Source: Candidatus Zixiibacteriota bacterium
Lineage (GTDB): Bacteria > Zixibacteria > MSB-5A5 > UBA10806 > 4484-95
NCBI GenBank assembly: GCA_021159005.1
Contig: JAGGSN010000039.1
Span: 1-37,434 of the forward strand
Direction: 5' to 3'
DNA length: 37,434 nucleotides
Under the pieces are notes generated by a model. The model had not been told where the DNA came from and searched no databases. It was given only the letters and a program-made list of their open reading frames with translations. Positions 1 to 8,833 of this stretch are shown here, piece after piece. The first letter of the stretch is position 1, and every line of letters starts with the position of its first letter. Made by a program: the position numbers and the translations under genes.

Positions 1-255
1 TTTTTAGCTATCGTAACAATTTACCATATTTTGATAATTTGACAAGATTATTTTCAGAGAAATTGTGATTAGTTTTATCCTTGCTTTTTTTATTATATTT
101 AGCTAAATATCAGTTGGTATTATTAAAGCCGCTAAACAATACTAACGTATTATGGCAAATATGAAGTTTTATAGCTAAGCGGCTTAGGTTGACAGTTTTT
201 ACTTTGTTAAACACAACTGTTAAGGTATTAGTTATAGATTAACAGGCAGGCGCTT
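1..255. other. AT-rich region before the first gene, no gene seen
   Basis: This stretch is AT-rich with stops in all frames and no convincing gene. The only structure noticed is an 8-base inverted repeat (126-133 with 178-185), too widely spaced to call a terminator. It presumably carries the promoter for the gene at 256, but I see no clear -35/-10 pair. Confidence 0.4.
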
Positions 256-1125
256 ATGGCAGGATTGAAATTTACTAAAGGAACCGACCAAGAACATGAA
301 GAAACACTTGATTCATATCTTATTAGTTCATCCTGGAAATCAGCCTGCGCATATGCCGGACAGCAAACAGCCTTTGAGGTGCGAACCGCCTTTGTGGGGG
401 ATGGCGCAAAGATAAAAATAGAAGGTAAAAGCGTTAATGGCAAAAAGCTGGGGAAAATATCAGGTGTAATTTATAGCAACATATATCGCCACAAGTTTGA
501 GATTCCTGATAATATCGGACTTGATGATGAGATATATTTCAAAGTAGATTTCCCGGATAACAGCATCAATGGAGAGTCAAATAAAATACCGGTTTTGCCC
601 ACACCCAAAATTAAAAAAATCAGCTGGAGCGCCTCGGAGGCGCGGCGCGGCGATATCCTTACTCTTTCGGCAGAGCTTGAGGATGCGCGAGATAATACCG
701 AGGTAAAGCTTGTTATCTATGAGTACGACAGCGATAAAGCTCATGATAGAATAGTCGAGGTTCCGGCGGTTATCAAGAGCGGCAAAATTGACGTTAAATG
801 GGAATATGAATACCATGAAGATACCGATGAGATTCCCACTAAGGATGACATGCAGAAGTATGGCGGAAAATATAATCCCCCTGAATACTTTTTTACAATA
901 AAATTTGGCGAGTTGGAACTTGGACGAAGCCAGGAATCAAAGCTTTTAAAATTCAAGGATTGGATTGAATTTGAATTCATTGGCGATGATGACGCTCCAT
1001 TGGCTAATGCTGATTATACTATCACGTTCGCGGATGGTTCTGAAAAAAGCGGACAGCTTGACGACAAAGGCCGCGCCAAAATCGAGGATGCGCCGCCGGG
1101 AAGCTACACCGCTGATATTTCATAA
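256..1125 (+). CDS. Beta-rich protein resembling contractile-injection/T6SS spike accessory proteins
   Basis: 289 residues with no signal peptide or membrane segment. The middle (about 115-225) reads as an Ig-like module: KIKKISWSASEARRGD opens it, and WEYEYHEDTDEIPT followed by NPPEYFF closes it. The last 50 residues form a short repeat-like module: FEFIGDDDAPLANADYTI, then DGSEKSGQLDDKGRAKIED and PPGSYTADIS. From memory, this layout (Ig-like part, then an 'FxxxGxDGxPLxxxxYxxxxxDGxxxxGxLDxxGxxxxxxxPPGxY' end) is common in proteins encoded beside VgrG/PAAR spikes of type VI and extracellular contractile systems; that family link is recollection, not a search. It probably works as an adaptor or delivery module for the next gene, 51 bases downstream. 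The start ATG has only a weak upstream purine run. No other secretion-system genes are in the window, though they could lie to the left of base 1. Confidence 0.6.
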   Translation: MAGLKFTKGTDQEHEETLDSYLISSSWKSACAYAGQQTAFEVRTAFVGDGAKIKIEGKSVNGKKLGKISGVIYSNIYRHKFEIPDNIGLDDEIYFKVDFPDNSINGESNKIPVLPTPKIKKISWSASEARRGDILTLSAELEDARDNTEVKLVIYEYDSDKAHDRIVEVPAVIKSGKIDVKWEYEYHEDTDEIPTKDDMQKYGGKYNPPEYFFTIKFGELELGRSQESKLLKFKDWIEFEFIGDDDAPLANADYTITFADGSEKSGQLDDKGRAKIEDAPPGSYTADIS

Positions 1126-1176
1126 TGATTGGATAAAATATTATTTCGGTTTGAACTTTTTTTAGAGGTATTTTTT

Positions 1177-2391
1177 ATGGCGCCGGGAAGACGAGCTAGA
1201 GCAAGAGGTAGGTCAGGTAGTAGGGGACGTGTTAGGCTGCAGCCCCAAACTTTAGCCTGGGATATCCGACAGCGTACGGTTACCGAGAGCCAAATGGCTA
1301 CCCGTTTAAGTGTACAGGGTCTTACCAGCGCTTTCCATGGATCAAGTTTTACCGATCCCCAACAGCGCGCCGCCCTTGAAGCTTATTTTGGCTTTACCCA
1401 GGTTAGAAATCAGCGCGGAACATACTATGTAACTTTTAATCAAACCAGCGGTACAACCACTATTCTCGTTTTTAATATAGTTGGCAATTCAAATACCAGT
1501 ACTCTTGATGTTGCCAAAGTCGGTACTCCTACCTCTACTTTGCCCAATGCCTCTGCAGTGCAAACAATCGAACGCCGCCTAACCCAAAATAGTATCAGCT
1601 TTATCGGACGCTGGAGCAATAATGATAAACGTATTATGCTGGCAGGCATAAACTGTCTCAGCAACAGAGAGCTTGGAAAAATGACTAACCTTCGAATAAG
1701 CCGACTATCAAGCCCATCAGGCACAGCAACTGAAGATTCCCGGACTATCGGCGCCTGCTATTTACAACAACACCATAAGATAGAGGTTTATGACTCAGCG
1801 CTTACCAATGGAGCTTTAATGGCGTTGGGCACCAGCGCTAATAGCCTTCTGCCGGCTGGGGCGCATAATATACTTCATGAGGCCGGGCATGTTTTAGCTT
1901 ATGCGGAAATCCGTCAGGCGAGGGAACGCGACCAGCAAGCACAGCGTGATTTTGATGCCGCCAGAGCCGCAATGCGTTCTCGATGGTCTCCCCAATACTA
2001 TCGCGAAACGGGAAGCGGCGCTTCGCTTCGATATTTTTGCGAACATCATTCGAGAGTTCCGAGTGAAAGAAGGTCTACATATCAAGCGGATGTTAGGAAT
2101 CTGGAACGTACCCGAACTGCAAGGCAGACCGCTAATCAGACTTATGTCCAATTGACCCACAGCCAGGTTATGACACGTTTTGAGACTATCGCCAGAAATC
2201 TTACTCCGGTTACGCCATATAGCCAGCGAATAGCCCAACATGCGGTTCAGACTGGAAACGCCGATGACCGCTGGATAGCTTTAGAGGAATTTCTCGCAGA
2301 AAGTTTTGCGATTTATCGCTGGGATTCAGCCTGGCTTCAAACAAACCGACCAACTATTCATCGCTTTTTCACACAAAACAGACATGCATAA
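1177..2391 (+). CDS. Putative zinc metallopeptidase (HEAGH), candidate secreted toxin/effector
   Basis: 404 residues from the ATG at 1177, which has an AGAGG Shine-Dalgarno about 8 bases upstream. A TTG at 1129 would add 16 residues but has no such site, so I reject it. The N-terminus is strongly basic (MAPGRRARARGRSGSRGR) with no signal peptide. A zinc-binding HExxH lies at H234-E235-H238 (NILHEAGH). About 130 residues later comes EEFLAESF (370-377), a plausible third zinc ligand as in gluzincin-like peptidases. Between them is a charged, Ala/Gln/Arg-rich stretch (about 245-330) that looks helical, perhaps coiled coil. It follows a spike-accessory-like gene by 51 bases, probably in one transcript. 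This makes an injected toxin plausible, but I do not recognise the exact family and no immunity gene is evident. Confidence 0.6.
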   Translation: MAPGRRARARGRSGSRGRVRLQPQTLAWDIRQRTVTESQMATRLSVQGLTSAFHGSSFTDPQQRAALEAYFGFTQVRNQRGTYYVTFNQTSGTTTILVFNIVGNSNTSTLDVAKVGTPTSTLPNASAVQTIERRLTQNSISFIGRWSNNDKRIMLAGINCLSNRELGKMTNLRISRLSSPSGTATEDSRTIGACYLQQHHKIEVYDSALTNGALMALGTSANSLLPAGAHNILHEAGHVLAYAEIRQARERDQQAQRDFDAARAAMRSRWSPQYYRETGSGASLRYFCEHHSRVPSERRSTYQADVRNLERTRTARQTANQTYVQLTHSQVMTRFETIARNLTPVTPYSQRIAQHAVQTGNADDRWIALEEFLAESFAIYRWDSAWLQTNRPTIHRFFTQNRHA

Positions 2392-2739
2392 TCAGCCGCA
2401 TCCCTAATTGCCGTTCGTGTTATTCTCAGACAAACCCGGATAATCGGCGGACTATCAAATTCAATATCTATAATAAGATACCGATAAATAATTAATTGGG
2501 TTTGTCAAAATTGAATACATGAATTTCCAATTAATTACATTGCGGGAGGAATAATTCTAATTGGGGAACGCAGGATAAATATTTCTGTATTCTTATAGAT
2601 TGCAGGATTTTATAAGCGTTTTAAATTAAACAATAAATGTCTATAAAAGACTAAAAAAAGCTTGTTATGTAAAAAAGTATCCCGTAACTTTTTACTGTAA
2701 TATTATTATTTGAGGATACTCGTTATAGGAGAATAAAAA
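2392..2739. other. Intergenic region before the mutase operon
   Basis: 348 AT-rich bases without a supportable gene. A 9-base perfect inverted repeat (2429-2437 with 2498-2506) spans a 60-base gap and is too distant for an obvious terminator. An AGGAG Shine-Dalgarno is present just before the gene at 2740. The promoter of the mutase operon should be here, but no strong consensus pair stands out. Confidence 0.4.
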
Positions 2740-4911
2740 ATGAGCGACAATTCTCGAACTACTAATCAGGCAACTGCTTTAAGGGAAAAGCTGGAATTCA
2801 ATGATTTCCCGCAGCCAACTTATGAGAAGTGGCATGGAGAAGTAGACAAACAGCTTAAAGGCGGTTCATTTGAAAAATTGATGATAACGAAAACTTACGA
2901 AGACTTTAATCTTAAGCCGATTTACCTAAAAGATGATATTAGCCGTCTTGATTATATTAAATCACAGCCCGGTTTTCCTCCATATATCAGAAGCACTAAT
3001 CCCTTAGGATATACTCAAAAATCATGGGAAATCGCCCAGGAAACCGCTTATCCAACACCCGAGCAGTTTAATAAGGCGATTCTTTATGATACTCAAAGAG
3101 GACAAACTGCCGTTAATATTATTTTAGATGCGGCTTCCCGTTTCGGTAAAGACCCCGATAAGGCCGCCTCCAATCAAGTCGGTCTAGATGGCGTTTCGAT
3201 TGCCTCATTAACAGACCTTGAGAAAGCTCTAAATGGAATTGATATTGAGCAAATGCCGGTTTTTATCGATGCTGGAATATCAGCCATGCCTTTTGCGGCA
3301 ATATATATCTCTTATGCTCGGAAGCATGGTAAGGATTTATCGAAACTCCGCGGAATAATTAAAACCGACCCGCTAAGAGAATTAACTGTTTCCGGCAAAC
3401 TGCCTATTCCGCTCGAAACTGCCTTCAGCGAAATGGCTGTCTTAACGAAATGGACAAAAAACAATGTACCTGAATTGCGGACAATCGCAATTGACAGCGC
3501 GCCATACCATAACGGCGGAGCAAGCGCAGTTGAGGAATTAGCTTTTGCGATTGCGACCGCTGTGGAGTATATAAGAAAAACAGAATCAGACGAGTTATCA
3601 ATCGACGATATTGCTTCTCGAATCTGTTTCGAGTTTTCGCTTGGCTCCAATTTCTTTACGGAAATTGCCAAGTTGAGAGCTGCGAGATTGCTATGGTCTA
3701 AAGTGGTTGATGCTTGCGGCGGAAATGAACAATCCGCCAAAATGGTAATTCATGCGCGTTCATCTGATATTAATAAAACCATGTATGATCCTTATGTGAA
3801 TATGTTGAGAGCAACCACTGAAGCGTTTGCCGGCATAACAGGCGGATGCGATAGTCTGCATGCCGGCTTTTTTGATAAGGCAATTCGTTTGCCGGATGAG
3901 TTTTCCCGACGGTATTCGCGGAATATTCAGGTAATTCTCCAGCAGGAATGCCATTTCGATAAAGTAATAGACCCCGCCGGCGGTTCATGGTATATAGAAT
4001 CGCTTACCGATTTAATCGCCCGCAAGGCATGGAGCATATTTCAGGAGATTGAGAAAAAGGGCGGTATGTTTAAAGCTCTTCGGGATGGACATCCCCAGAA
4101 AGTAATTGCCAAAACCGCTGCCTTAAGGATTGAAAATCTGGCAAAACGCAAGGATGTTTTGGTCGGCACAAACATGTATCCGAATCTATCGGAAAAGCCG
4201 CTTGAGGAAAAACCCCTTGACCATGAGATGATATTCAAAGAACGCTTAGAGCAAATAAAGCAAACTCGCTCATCGGCAGATACCTTGAAAACGGACTTAC
4301 TGCAAAAAATATCCGATAGGACTGATGCAAACGATGACAATTTAATGGAATCGCTGACCGATGCCGCAACAGCGGGCGCGACTCTGGGAGAAATCAGCGA
4401 AAGCCTTCACAAAAGTAATAAGCAATCCATTGCTGTTGAGCCTGTAAAAACTATCAGGATACCGGAAATTTTTGAAGCTATTCGCCAAGCCGTTGGTAAG
4501 TACAAAGCAAAAACAGGAGAATCAATAAAAGTATTTTTAGTCAATTCGGGCAAAGTTTCGCAATATAAACCGCGGGCTGATTTCGCCTCGGGATTCTTTG
4601 GCGTGGGCGGCTTTGAGATTTTGCCAAGCCGCGATTTTAAATCAAATGATGAGACAGTAAAAAATATTCTGGATTCTAAGGCGCAGGTAGTAATTTTCTG
4701 TTCGGCTGATGATAACTATCCTGAAATCGTTCCGGCTTTATCAAAATCATTGAAACAGAAAAATCCCGATTTAATTACGGTAGTGGCAGGCAATCCGAAA
4801 AGGCTTGATGATTCGGTAAAGCATGCCGCTATTGATGAGTATATTTATATGGGAGTTAATGTTTATGAAACGCTTGTCAGGATTTCAAAACATCTGGAGG
4901 TGATCTCATGA
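2740..4911 (+). CDS. mutA: Methylmalonyl-CoA mutase, small (non-catalytic) subunit
   Basis: 723 residues, the usual size for a mutase subunit. The enzyme interconverts succinyl-CoA and (R)-methylmalonyl-CoA in the cytoplasm. The N-terminal region (about 20-120) has the mutase signature course: [20 protein letters not shown], then [11 protein letters not shown]. The central TIM-barrel region is present, with [23 protein letters not shown] and [10 protein letters not shown]. The C-terminal B12-type fold remains (about 590-720), but the cobalamin-ligating DxHxxG motif seen in the next gene is missing. That is the hallmark of the small, non-catalytic subunit of heterodimeric mutases. Its stop overlaps the large-subunit start by four bases (ATGA at 4908-4911), implying translational coupling. 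An AGGAG ribosome site precedes the ATG. Confidence 0.93.
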   Translation: MSDNSRTTNQATALREKLEFNDFPQPTYEKWHGEVDKQLKGGSFEKLMITKTYEDFNLKPIYLKDDISRLDYIKSQPGFPPYIRSTNPLGYTQKSWEIAQETAYPTPEQFNKAILYDTQRGQTAVNIILDAASRFGKDPDKAASNQVGLDGVSIASLTDLEKALNGIDIEQMPVFIDAGISAMPFAAIYISYARKHGKDLSKLRGIIKTDPLRELTVSGKLPIPLETAFSEMAVLTKWTKNNVPELRTIAIDSAPYHNGGASAVEELAFAIATAVEYIRKTESDELSIDDIASRICFEFSLGSNFFTEIAKLRAARLLWSKVVDACGGNEQSAKMVIHARSSDINKTMYDPYVNMLRATTEAFAGITGGCDSLHAGFFDKAIRLPDEFSRRYSRNIQVILQQECHFDKVIDPAGGSWYIESLTDLIARKAWSIFQEIEKKGGMFKALRDGHPQKVIAKTAALRIENLAKRKDVLVGTNMYPNLSEKPLEEKPLDHEMIFKERLEQIKQTRSSADTLKTDLLQKISDRTDANDDNLMESLTDAATAGATLGEISESLHKSNKQSIAVEPVKTIRIPEIFEAIRQAVGKYKAKTGESIKVFLVNSGKVSQYKPRADFASGFFGVGGFEILPSRDFKSNDETVKNILDSKAQVVIFCSADDNYPEIVPALSKSLKQKNPDLITVVAGNPKRLDDSVKHAAIDEYIYMGVNVYETLVRISKHLEVIS

Positions 4912-7109
4912 GCGCGATACCGGATTTCTCGAAAATGGATTTTGGCTCAATAAAATCAGTTGACGATTCGAATCAATGGCGGCAAAAAGCTGAGCAGTTG
5001 GCAGGCAAGAAAATCGATGAGCTTTCATGGCAGACAATGGAGCAGATAGATGTCAAGCCGCTTTATACCGACAGCGATATCGAGCGACTCGAACATCTGG
5101 ATTTCACCGCCGGCATCCCGCCATTTCTGAGAGGACCTTATGCTTCCATGTATGCAACCCGCCCTTGGACAGTCCGTCAGTATGCGGGCTTTTCGACCGC
5201 CGAGGAGAGCAATGCTTTCTACCGCCGCAATCTTGCCGCTGGTCAAAAAGGACTGTCTATCGCTTTCGATTTAGCCACTCATCGCGGTTATGATTCCGAC
5301 CATCCGCGGGTCGTAGGCGATATTGGCAAGGCGGGTGTCGCTATCGATTCCATCAACGATATGAAGATTCTTTTTGATGGCATCCCGCTTGATAAGATGT
5401 CGGTTTCGATGACTATGAACGGCGCAGTTTTGCCGATTATGGCTTTTTATATTGTAGCCGCCGAGGAACAGGGAGTTAAACCCGAACAGCTTATCGGAAC
5501 GATACAGAATGATATTCTAAAAGAATATATGGTCAGAAACACCTATATCTATCCGCCTATGCCTTCTATGAGAATCATCGCCGATATATTCGAGTACACC
5601 TCCAAATATATGCCCCATTTCAACAGCATCAGTATTTCCGGCTATCATATGCAGGAGGCAGGCGCTACCGCCGACCTTGAGATGGCTTATACTCTTGCCG
5701 ATGGCCTTGAGTATGTCCGTACAGGTATTCAAGCCGGAATCAACATTGATTCCTTTGCTCCGCGTTTATCGTTTTTCTGGGCGATAGGCATGAATTTCTT
5801 CATGGAGATTGCCAAGATGCGCGCGGCTCGATTAATATGGGCAAAGCTGATTAAAGGCTTCAATCCTAAAAATTCAAAATCTATGTCTTTGCGCACTCAC
5901 AGCCAGACTTCCGGCTGGAGCCTTACCGAACAGGACCCTTACAACAATGTAACCCGAACCTGTATTGAGGCGATGGCCGCCGCACTCGGACATACACAGT
6001 CTTTGCATACCAATTCGCTTGATGAGGCAATTGCTCTGCCGACAGATTTTTCCGCGCGAATAGCCCGCAATACACAATTATACCTTCAGCATGAAACAGG
6101 CATCTGCAATGTCATCGATCCCTGGGGCGGTTCGTATTTTGTCGAATCGCTCACGAATGCTTTAATGCATCGCGCTTGGGATCATATTATAGAAGTCGAA
6201 AAATTAGGCGGAATGGCTAAGGCAATCGAAACGGGCTTGCCTAAAATGCGCATAGAGGAAGCCTCAGCCCGCCGTCAGGCTTGGATTGATTCGGGCAAGG
6301 TTTCCATTGTCGGCGTGAACAAGTATCGTCTTGATAACGAAGAGCCAATGGAGATACTGGAGGTTGATAATGACTCAGTCCGCAATGCCCAGCTAAAAAG
6401 ATTAGAAGAACTTCGGACAAAAAGAGACAGCTCTAAGGTTGAGGCGTCTTTGAATGAACTGACTAAAAGCGCTGAAACGAGAAAAGGCAATCTGCTCGAC
6501 TTATCTATTAAAGCAGCTAAAGCCAGAGCAACTCTTGGCGAGATATCATACGCGTTAGAGAAAGTATTCGGCCGTCATAAAGCGACAACTAAAGCAATAT
6601 CCGGAATCTATAGCACCGAATTTGGCGATAAGGAGATAGTGGCTTCTGTCCGCAAATCGGCAGATGAGTTCGAGAAGAGTCAGGGTCGTCGGCCCAGGAT
6701 TATGGTCGCCAAGATAGGTCAGGATGGACATGACCGCGGCGCTAAGGTTATCGCCACTGCTTTTGCCGACCTCGGCTTTGATGTTGACATTGGGTCGTTA
6801 TTCCAAACACCGGAGGAAACAGCCCGTCAGGCAGTTGAAAACGATGTGCATATAGTAGGCATGAGTTCGCTGGCAGGCGGCCATAAAACGCTTCTGCCGC
6901 AATTAGTCGAGGAACTAAACAAGCTAAACCGCGATGATATAATGGTTGTAATTGGCGGCGTGATACCGCCTCAAGATTATGAATATCTAATGAAAAATGG
7001 AGCCGATGCTATTTTTGGCCCCGGGACTGTTATCCCCTCAGCGGCGCAAAATATTTTAAACAAGCTAAACGAAAGGCTGCAATCAATAGGAATGGAAACG
7101 GTAAAGTAA
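4908..7109 (+). CDS. mutB: Methylmalonyl-CoA mutase, large (catalytic) subunit
   Basis: 733 residues. This is the catalytic, adenosylcobalamin-dependent chain. Recognisable blocks are [20 protein letters not shown] near the N-terminus (substrate entry region), [29 protein letters not shown], the [10 protein letters not shown] block, and the C-terminal cobalamin domain. In that domain D606-x-H608-x-x-G611 ([11 protein letters not shown]) supplies the histidine that coordinates cobalt, followed by MSSLAGGH and [11 protein letters not shown]. It is co-transcribed with the small subunit through a four-base overlap. The repair GTPase gene follows 314 bases downstream, after a cluster of palindromes. 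No epimerase or propionyl-CoA carboxylase gene is in the window, so the direction of the pathway cannot be read from here. Confidence 0.96.
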   Translation: MSAIPDFSKMDFGSIKSVDDSNQWRQKAEQLAGKKIDELSWQTMEQIDVKPLYTDSDIERLEHLDFTAGIPPFLRGPYASMYATRPWTVRQYAGFSTAEESNAFYRRNLAAGQKGLSIAFDLATHRGYDSDHPRVVGDIGKAGVAIDSINDMKILFDGIPLDKMSVSMTMNGAVLPIMAFYIVAAEEQGVKPEQLIGTIQNDILKEYMVRNTYIYPPMPSMRIIADIFEYTSKYMPHFNSISISGYHMQEAGATADLEMAYTLADGLEYVRTGIQAGINIDSFAPRLSFFWAIGMNFFMEIAKMRAARLIWAKLIKGFNPKNSKSMSLRTHSQTSGWSLTEQDPYNNVTRTCIEAMAAALGHTQSLHTNSLDEAIALPTDFSARIARNTQLYLQHETGICNVIDPWGGSYFVESLTNALMHRAWDHIIEVEKLGGMAKAIETGLPKMRIEEASARRQAWIDSGKVSIVGVNKYRLDNEEPMEILEVDNDSVRNAQLKRLEELRTKRDSSKVEASLNELTKSAETRKGNLLDLSIKAAKARATLGEISYALEKVFGRHKATTKAISGIYSTEFGDKEIVASVRKSADEFEKSQGRRPRIMVAKIGQDGHDRGAKVIATAFADLGFDVDIGSLFQTPEETARQAVENDVHIVGMSSLAGGHKTLLPQLVEELNKLNRDDIMVVIGGVIPPQDYEYLMKNGADAIFGPGTVIPSAAQNILNKLNERLQSIGMETVK

Positions 7110-7151
7110 TTGCAGTAATTATTATAAAGATGTTGGTTAGTATTTTATGTT

Positions 7152-7347
7152 GTCGGAAGTTGCTTCCGACAGCTCTGGCAGAAGTATCCGCCTTTGCGGA
7201 TGCCAGCGCATGTTATATATCATAAAAATTGTAATTGGCGTTTTCCTAAGGCGAACTCGGCTGTCAACAACGCTGGTGCACGAGGACGTACACCAGCCAC
7301 ACAATGAGGACGTGTACCAGCTGCGCAATATTGATTCCCCGCGGTGA
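7152..7347. repeat. Cluster of REP-like palindromes between mutB and meaB
   Basis: Several stem-loops lie in the 314-base gap. An 8-base stem occurs at 7152-7159/7163-7170 with a 3-base loop. A compound hairpin lies at 7175-7206, with an inner 6-base stem 7086+100-7191/7196-7201 (that is, 7186-7191 with 7196-7201). A 7-base stem occurs at 7272-7278/7291-7297, whose loop contains GAGGACGT. GAGGACGT recurs at about 7307-7314. Bases 7265-7299 are the exact reverse complement of 21949-21983 (35 of 35), so this is a dispersed repeat and not a gene-specific signal. The hairpins may attenuate transcription or protect the mutAB message, so the meaB gene may be expressed separately or at lower level. 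Confidence 0.75.
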
Positions 7348-7423
7348 GGAATGACAATAATTAGCATTTATTTAGGAAAGGCCGGACATTAATAGCAGCA
7401 TAACTAAATTGCGAAAGTAGTTT

Positions 7424-8413
7424 ATGGCAGTAAATCACAGCTTTTCAACAGATGATTATATAAAAGGGGTTTTAAATAGCGACCGGATGATTATAGGCCG
7501 GGTTATAACTCTTATAGAAAGCAATTCGCCGTCGCATATCGACAAAGCGCAAGCTGTTCTTCGGGAATTACTGCCGCATTCGGGCAATTCGACAAGGATT
7601 GGTATAACCGGAATGCCGGGAGCCGGCAAAAGCACATTTATTGATACCCTCGGCTGCTATTTGACCGGCAAAGGGCATAAGGTGGCTGTAATGGCGGTCG
7701 ATCCCTCATCAAGTATAACAAGAGGAAGCATACTTGGCGATAAAACCCGCATGGAAAAACTGGCAGCAGACCCCAACGCTTTTATCCGACCCTCGCCCTC
7801 CGGCGGCATTCTTGGCGGAGTCGCCCGTAAAACAAGAGAGACCATGATTATTTTCGAAGCCGCTGGTTACGATGCTCTAATTATCGAAACAATTGGAGTT
7901 GGTCAAAATGAAATTACCGTCCGTTCGATGGTAGATTTTATCCTATTATTGATGATTGCGGGGGCTGGCGATGAACTTCAGGGGATAAAAAAGGGCATAA
8001 TCGAAATCGCTGATGCAATAGTCATCAACAAAGCGGATGGCGATAACATAACCAAAGCCTTAACCGCCAGAGATGACTACAACCGGGCATTGCATTATCT
8101 GTCGCCTTCCAGTGATGACTGGTTTACTAAGGCTTTCACCTGTTCATCAATTACGGGAGACGGTGTACCTGATATCTGGCTGGTTATCGAAAAATTCAAA
8201 GATATTACACAGAAATCAGGTGCTTGGAAAAAGCAGCGACAGTTTCAGGCGCGCGATTGGCTTCATAGCCTGATAGAAGAACATCTCCATAACCTGTTTA
8301 GACATCATAAGGGCGTTAACAGCATTCTATCTCAAGTTGAAGCCGATGTTATAACAGGCAAGCTTCCGGTAACTACGGCGGCGAAAATGCTGATTGATAA
8401 ATTTGAGGAATAA
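7424..8413 (+). CDS. meaB: MeaB/ArgK-type GTPase, methylmalonyl-CoA mutase chaperone
   Basis: 329 residues, typical for the family. This G3E-family GTPase guards methylmalonyl-CoA mutase: it gates adenosylcobalamin loading and releases damaged cofactor. The Walker A/G1 loop is GMPGAGKST (63-71). VAVMAVDPSSSITRGSILGDKTRM is the conserved switch segment that identifies the family, ETIGVGQNE is the second switch, and VINKADGDN provides the NKxD guanine-specificity motif. The C-terminal helical arm (RDWLHSLIEEHLHNLF and beyond) is the dimerisation region of MeaB proteins. Its position directly after mutAB fits this role. An older name, ArgK 'arginine/ornithine transport ATPase', refers to the same family and should be avoided. 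Confidence 0.93.
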   Translation: MAVNHSFSTDDYIKGVLNSDRMIIGRVITLIESNSPSHIDKAQAVLRELLPHSGNSTRIGITGMPGAGKSTFIDTLGCYLTGKGHKVAVMAVDPSSSITRGSILGDKTRMEKLAADPNAFIRPSPSGGILGGVARKTRETMIIFEAAGYDALIIETIGVGQNEITVRSMVDFILLLMIAGAGDELQGIKKGIIEIADAIVINKADGDNITKALTARDDYNRALHYLSPSSDDWFTKAFTCSSITGDGVPDIWLVIEKFKDITQKSGAWKKQRQFQARDWLHSLIEEHLHNLFRHHKGVNSILSQVEADVITGKLPVTTAAKMLIDKFEE

Positions 8414-8504
8414 GATATTTATAAATCGGGATAGAAGCTCCCCGCCGCGCATGACATTCTGGCACTTAGTAATAAAACTAACTTTGTATACATCAACGCG
8501 TAGG

Positions 8505-8536
8505 GGCGTCCGCCTCAGGCGGATACGCCTTCTTTT
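8505..8536 (+). terminator. GC-rich hairpin with T-rich tail downstream of meaB (REP-like)
   Basis: The hairpin has an inner stem TCCGCC/GGCGGA (8509-8514 with 8518-8523, loop TCA). An outer GGCG/CGCC pair (8505-8508, 8526-8529) is offset by a two-base bulge. TTCTTTTTC follows. It has the look of an intrinsic terminator about 90 bases after the meaB stop. It also resembles the other REP-like palindromes of the window, so it may be a repeat doing double duty. Confidence 0.5.
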
Positions 8537-8641
8537 TCACTTTTCCGTGAAATTATCCTTGCTTTATACGCATCATAAATCGATTCATTGTAATATCTTA
8601 TATGGCAGTCACTGCAATAATGAACCTCAACTGCAAAATCC

Positions 8642-8684
8642 CGGATAATTTATTTATTGACATTTAATAAATTATCCGTATATC
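8642..8684 (+). promoter_or_regulatory. Candidate sigma70 promoter overlapped by a 13-base inverted repeat, upstream of asnB
   Basis: A perfect 13-base inverted repeat (8642-8654 with 8666-8678) surrounds an 11-base centre. That centre contains a consensus -35 box, TTGACA at 8657-8662. A -10-like TATATC lies at 8679-8684, 16 bases downstream. A repressor bound to the palindrome would cover the -35 box. As RNA (if transcribed from further upstream), the same bases would form a strong AT-rich hairpin. The site sits 150 bases before the asparagine-synthetase-like gene and is the best candidate control point for that operon. Confidence 0.45.
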
Positions 8685-8833
8685 CGATAAGAAAAAGAAA
8701 AGCATGAAGATATGTCGGAACAATAATACTGTTCTATCGTTCTGAGTGTTGCTTGTTGTAAAGATGTTTGCAAAAGGATTAGATTATCTAATCATTAAGA
8801 ACTATTTGCAATTCGATAAGAAAGAATAGATTT

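Noticed and set aside
126-185. Eight-base inverted repeat upstream of the first gene
   Set aside because: The 44-base loop and short arms give no functional signal.
2429-2506. Nine-base inverted repeat after the metallopeptidase gene
   Set aside because: The 60-base separation and absence of a T run make a terminator unlikely; it could occur by chance in AT-rich sequence.
4500-4905. MutA considered as a decayed catalytic mutase because its DxHxxG motif is missing
   Set aside because: Loss of the cobalamin ligand is normal for the small subunit of heterodimeric mutases, and the rest of the frame is intact.
7137-7367. Overlapping short open frames on both strands between mutB and meaB
   Set aside because: They are made entirely of palindromic repeat sequence, with no ribosome site and nothing protein-like.
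8394-8648. 84-residue plus-strand frame overlapping the end of meaB
   Set aside because: It covers the terminator-like hairpin, starts inside meaB and has no ribosome site or recognisable domain.
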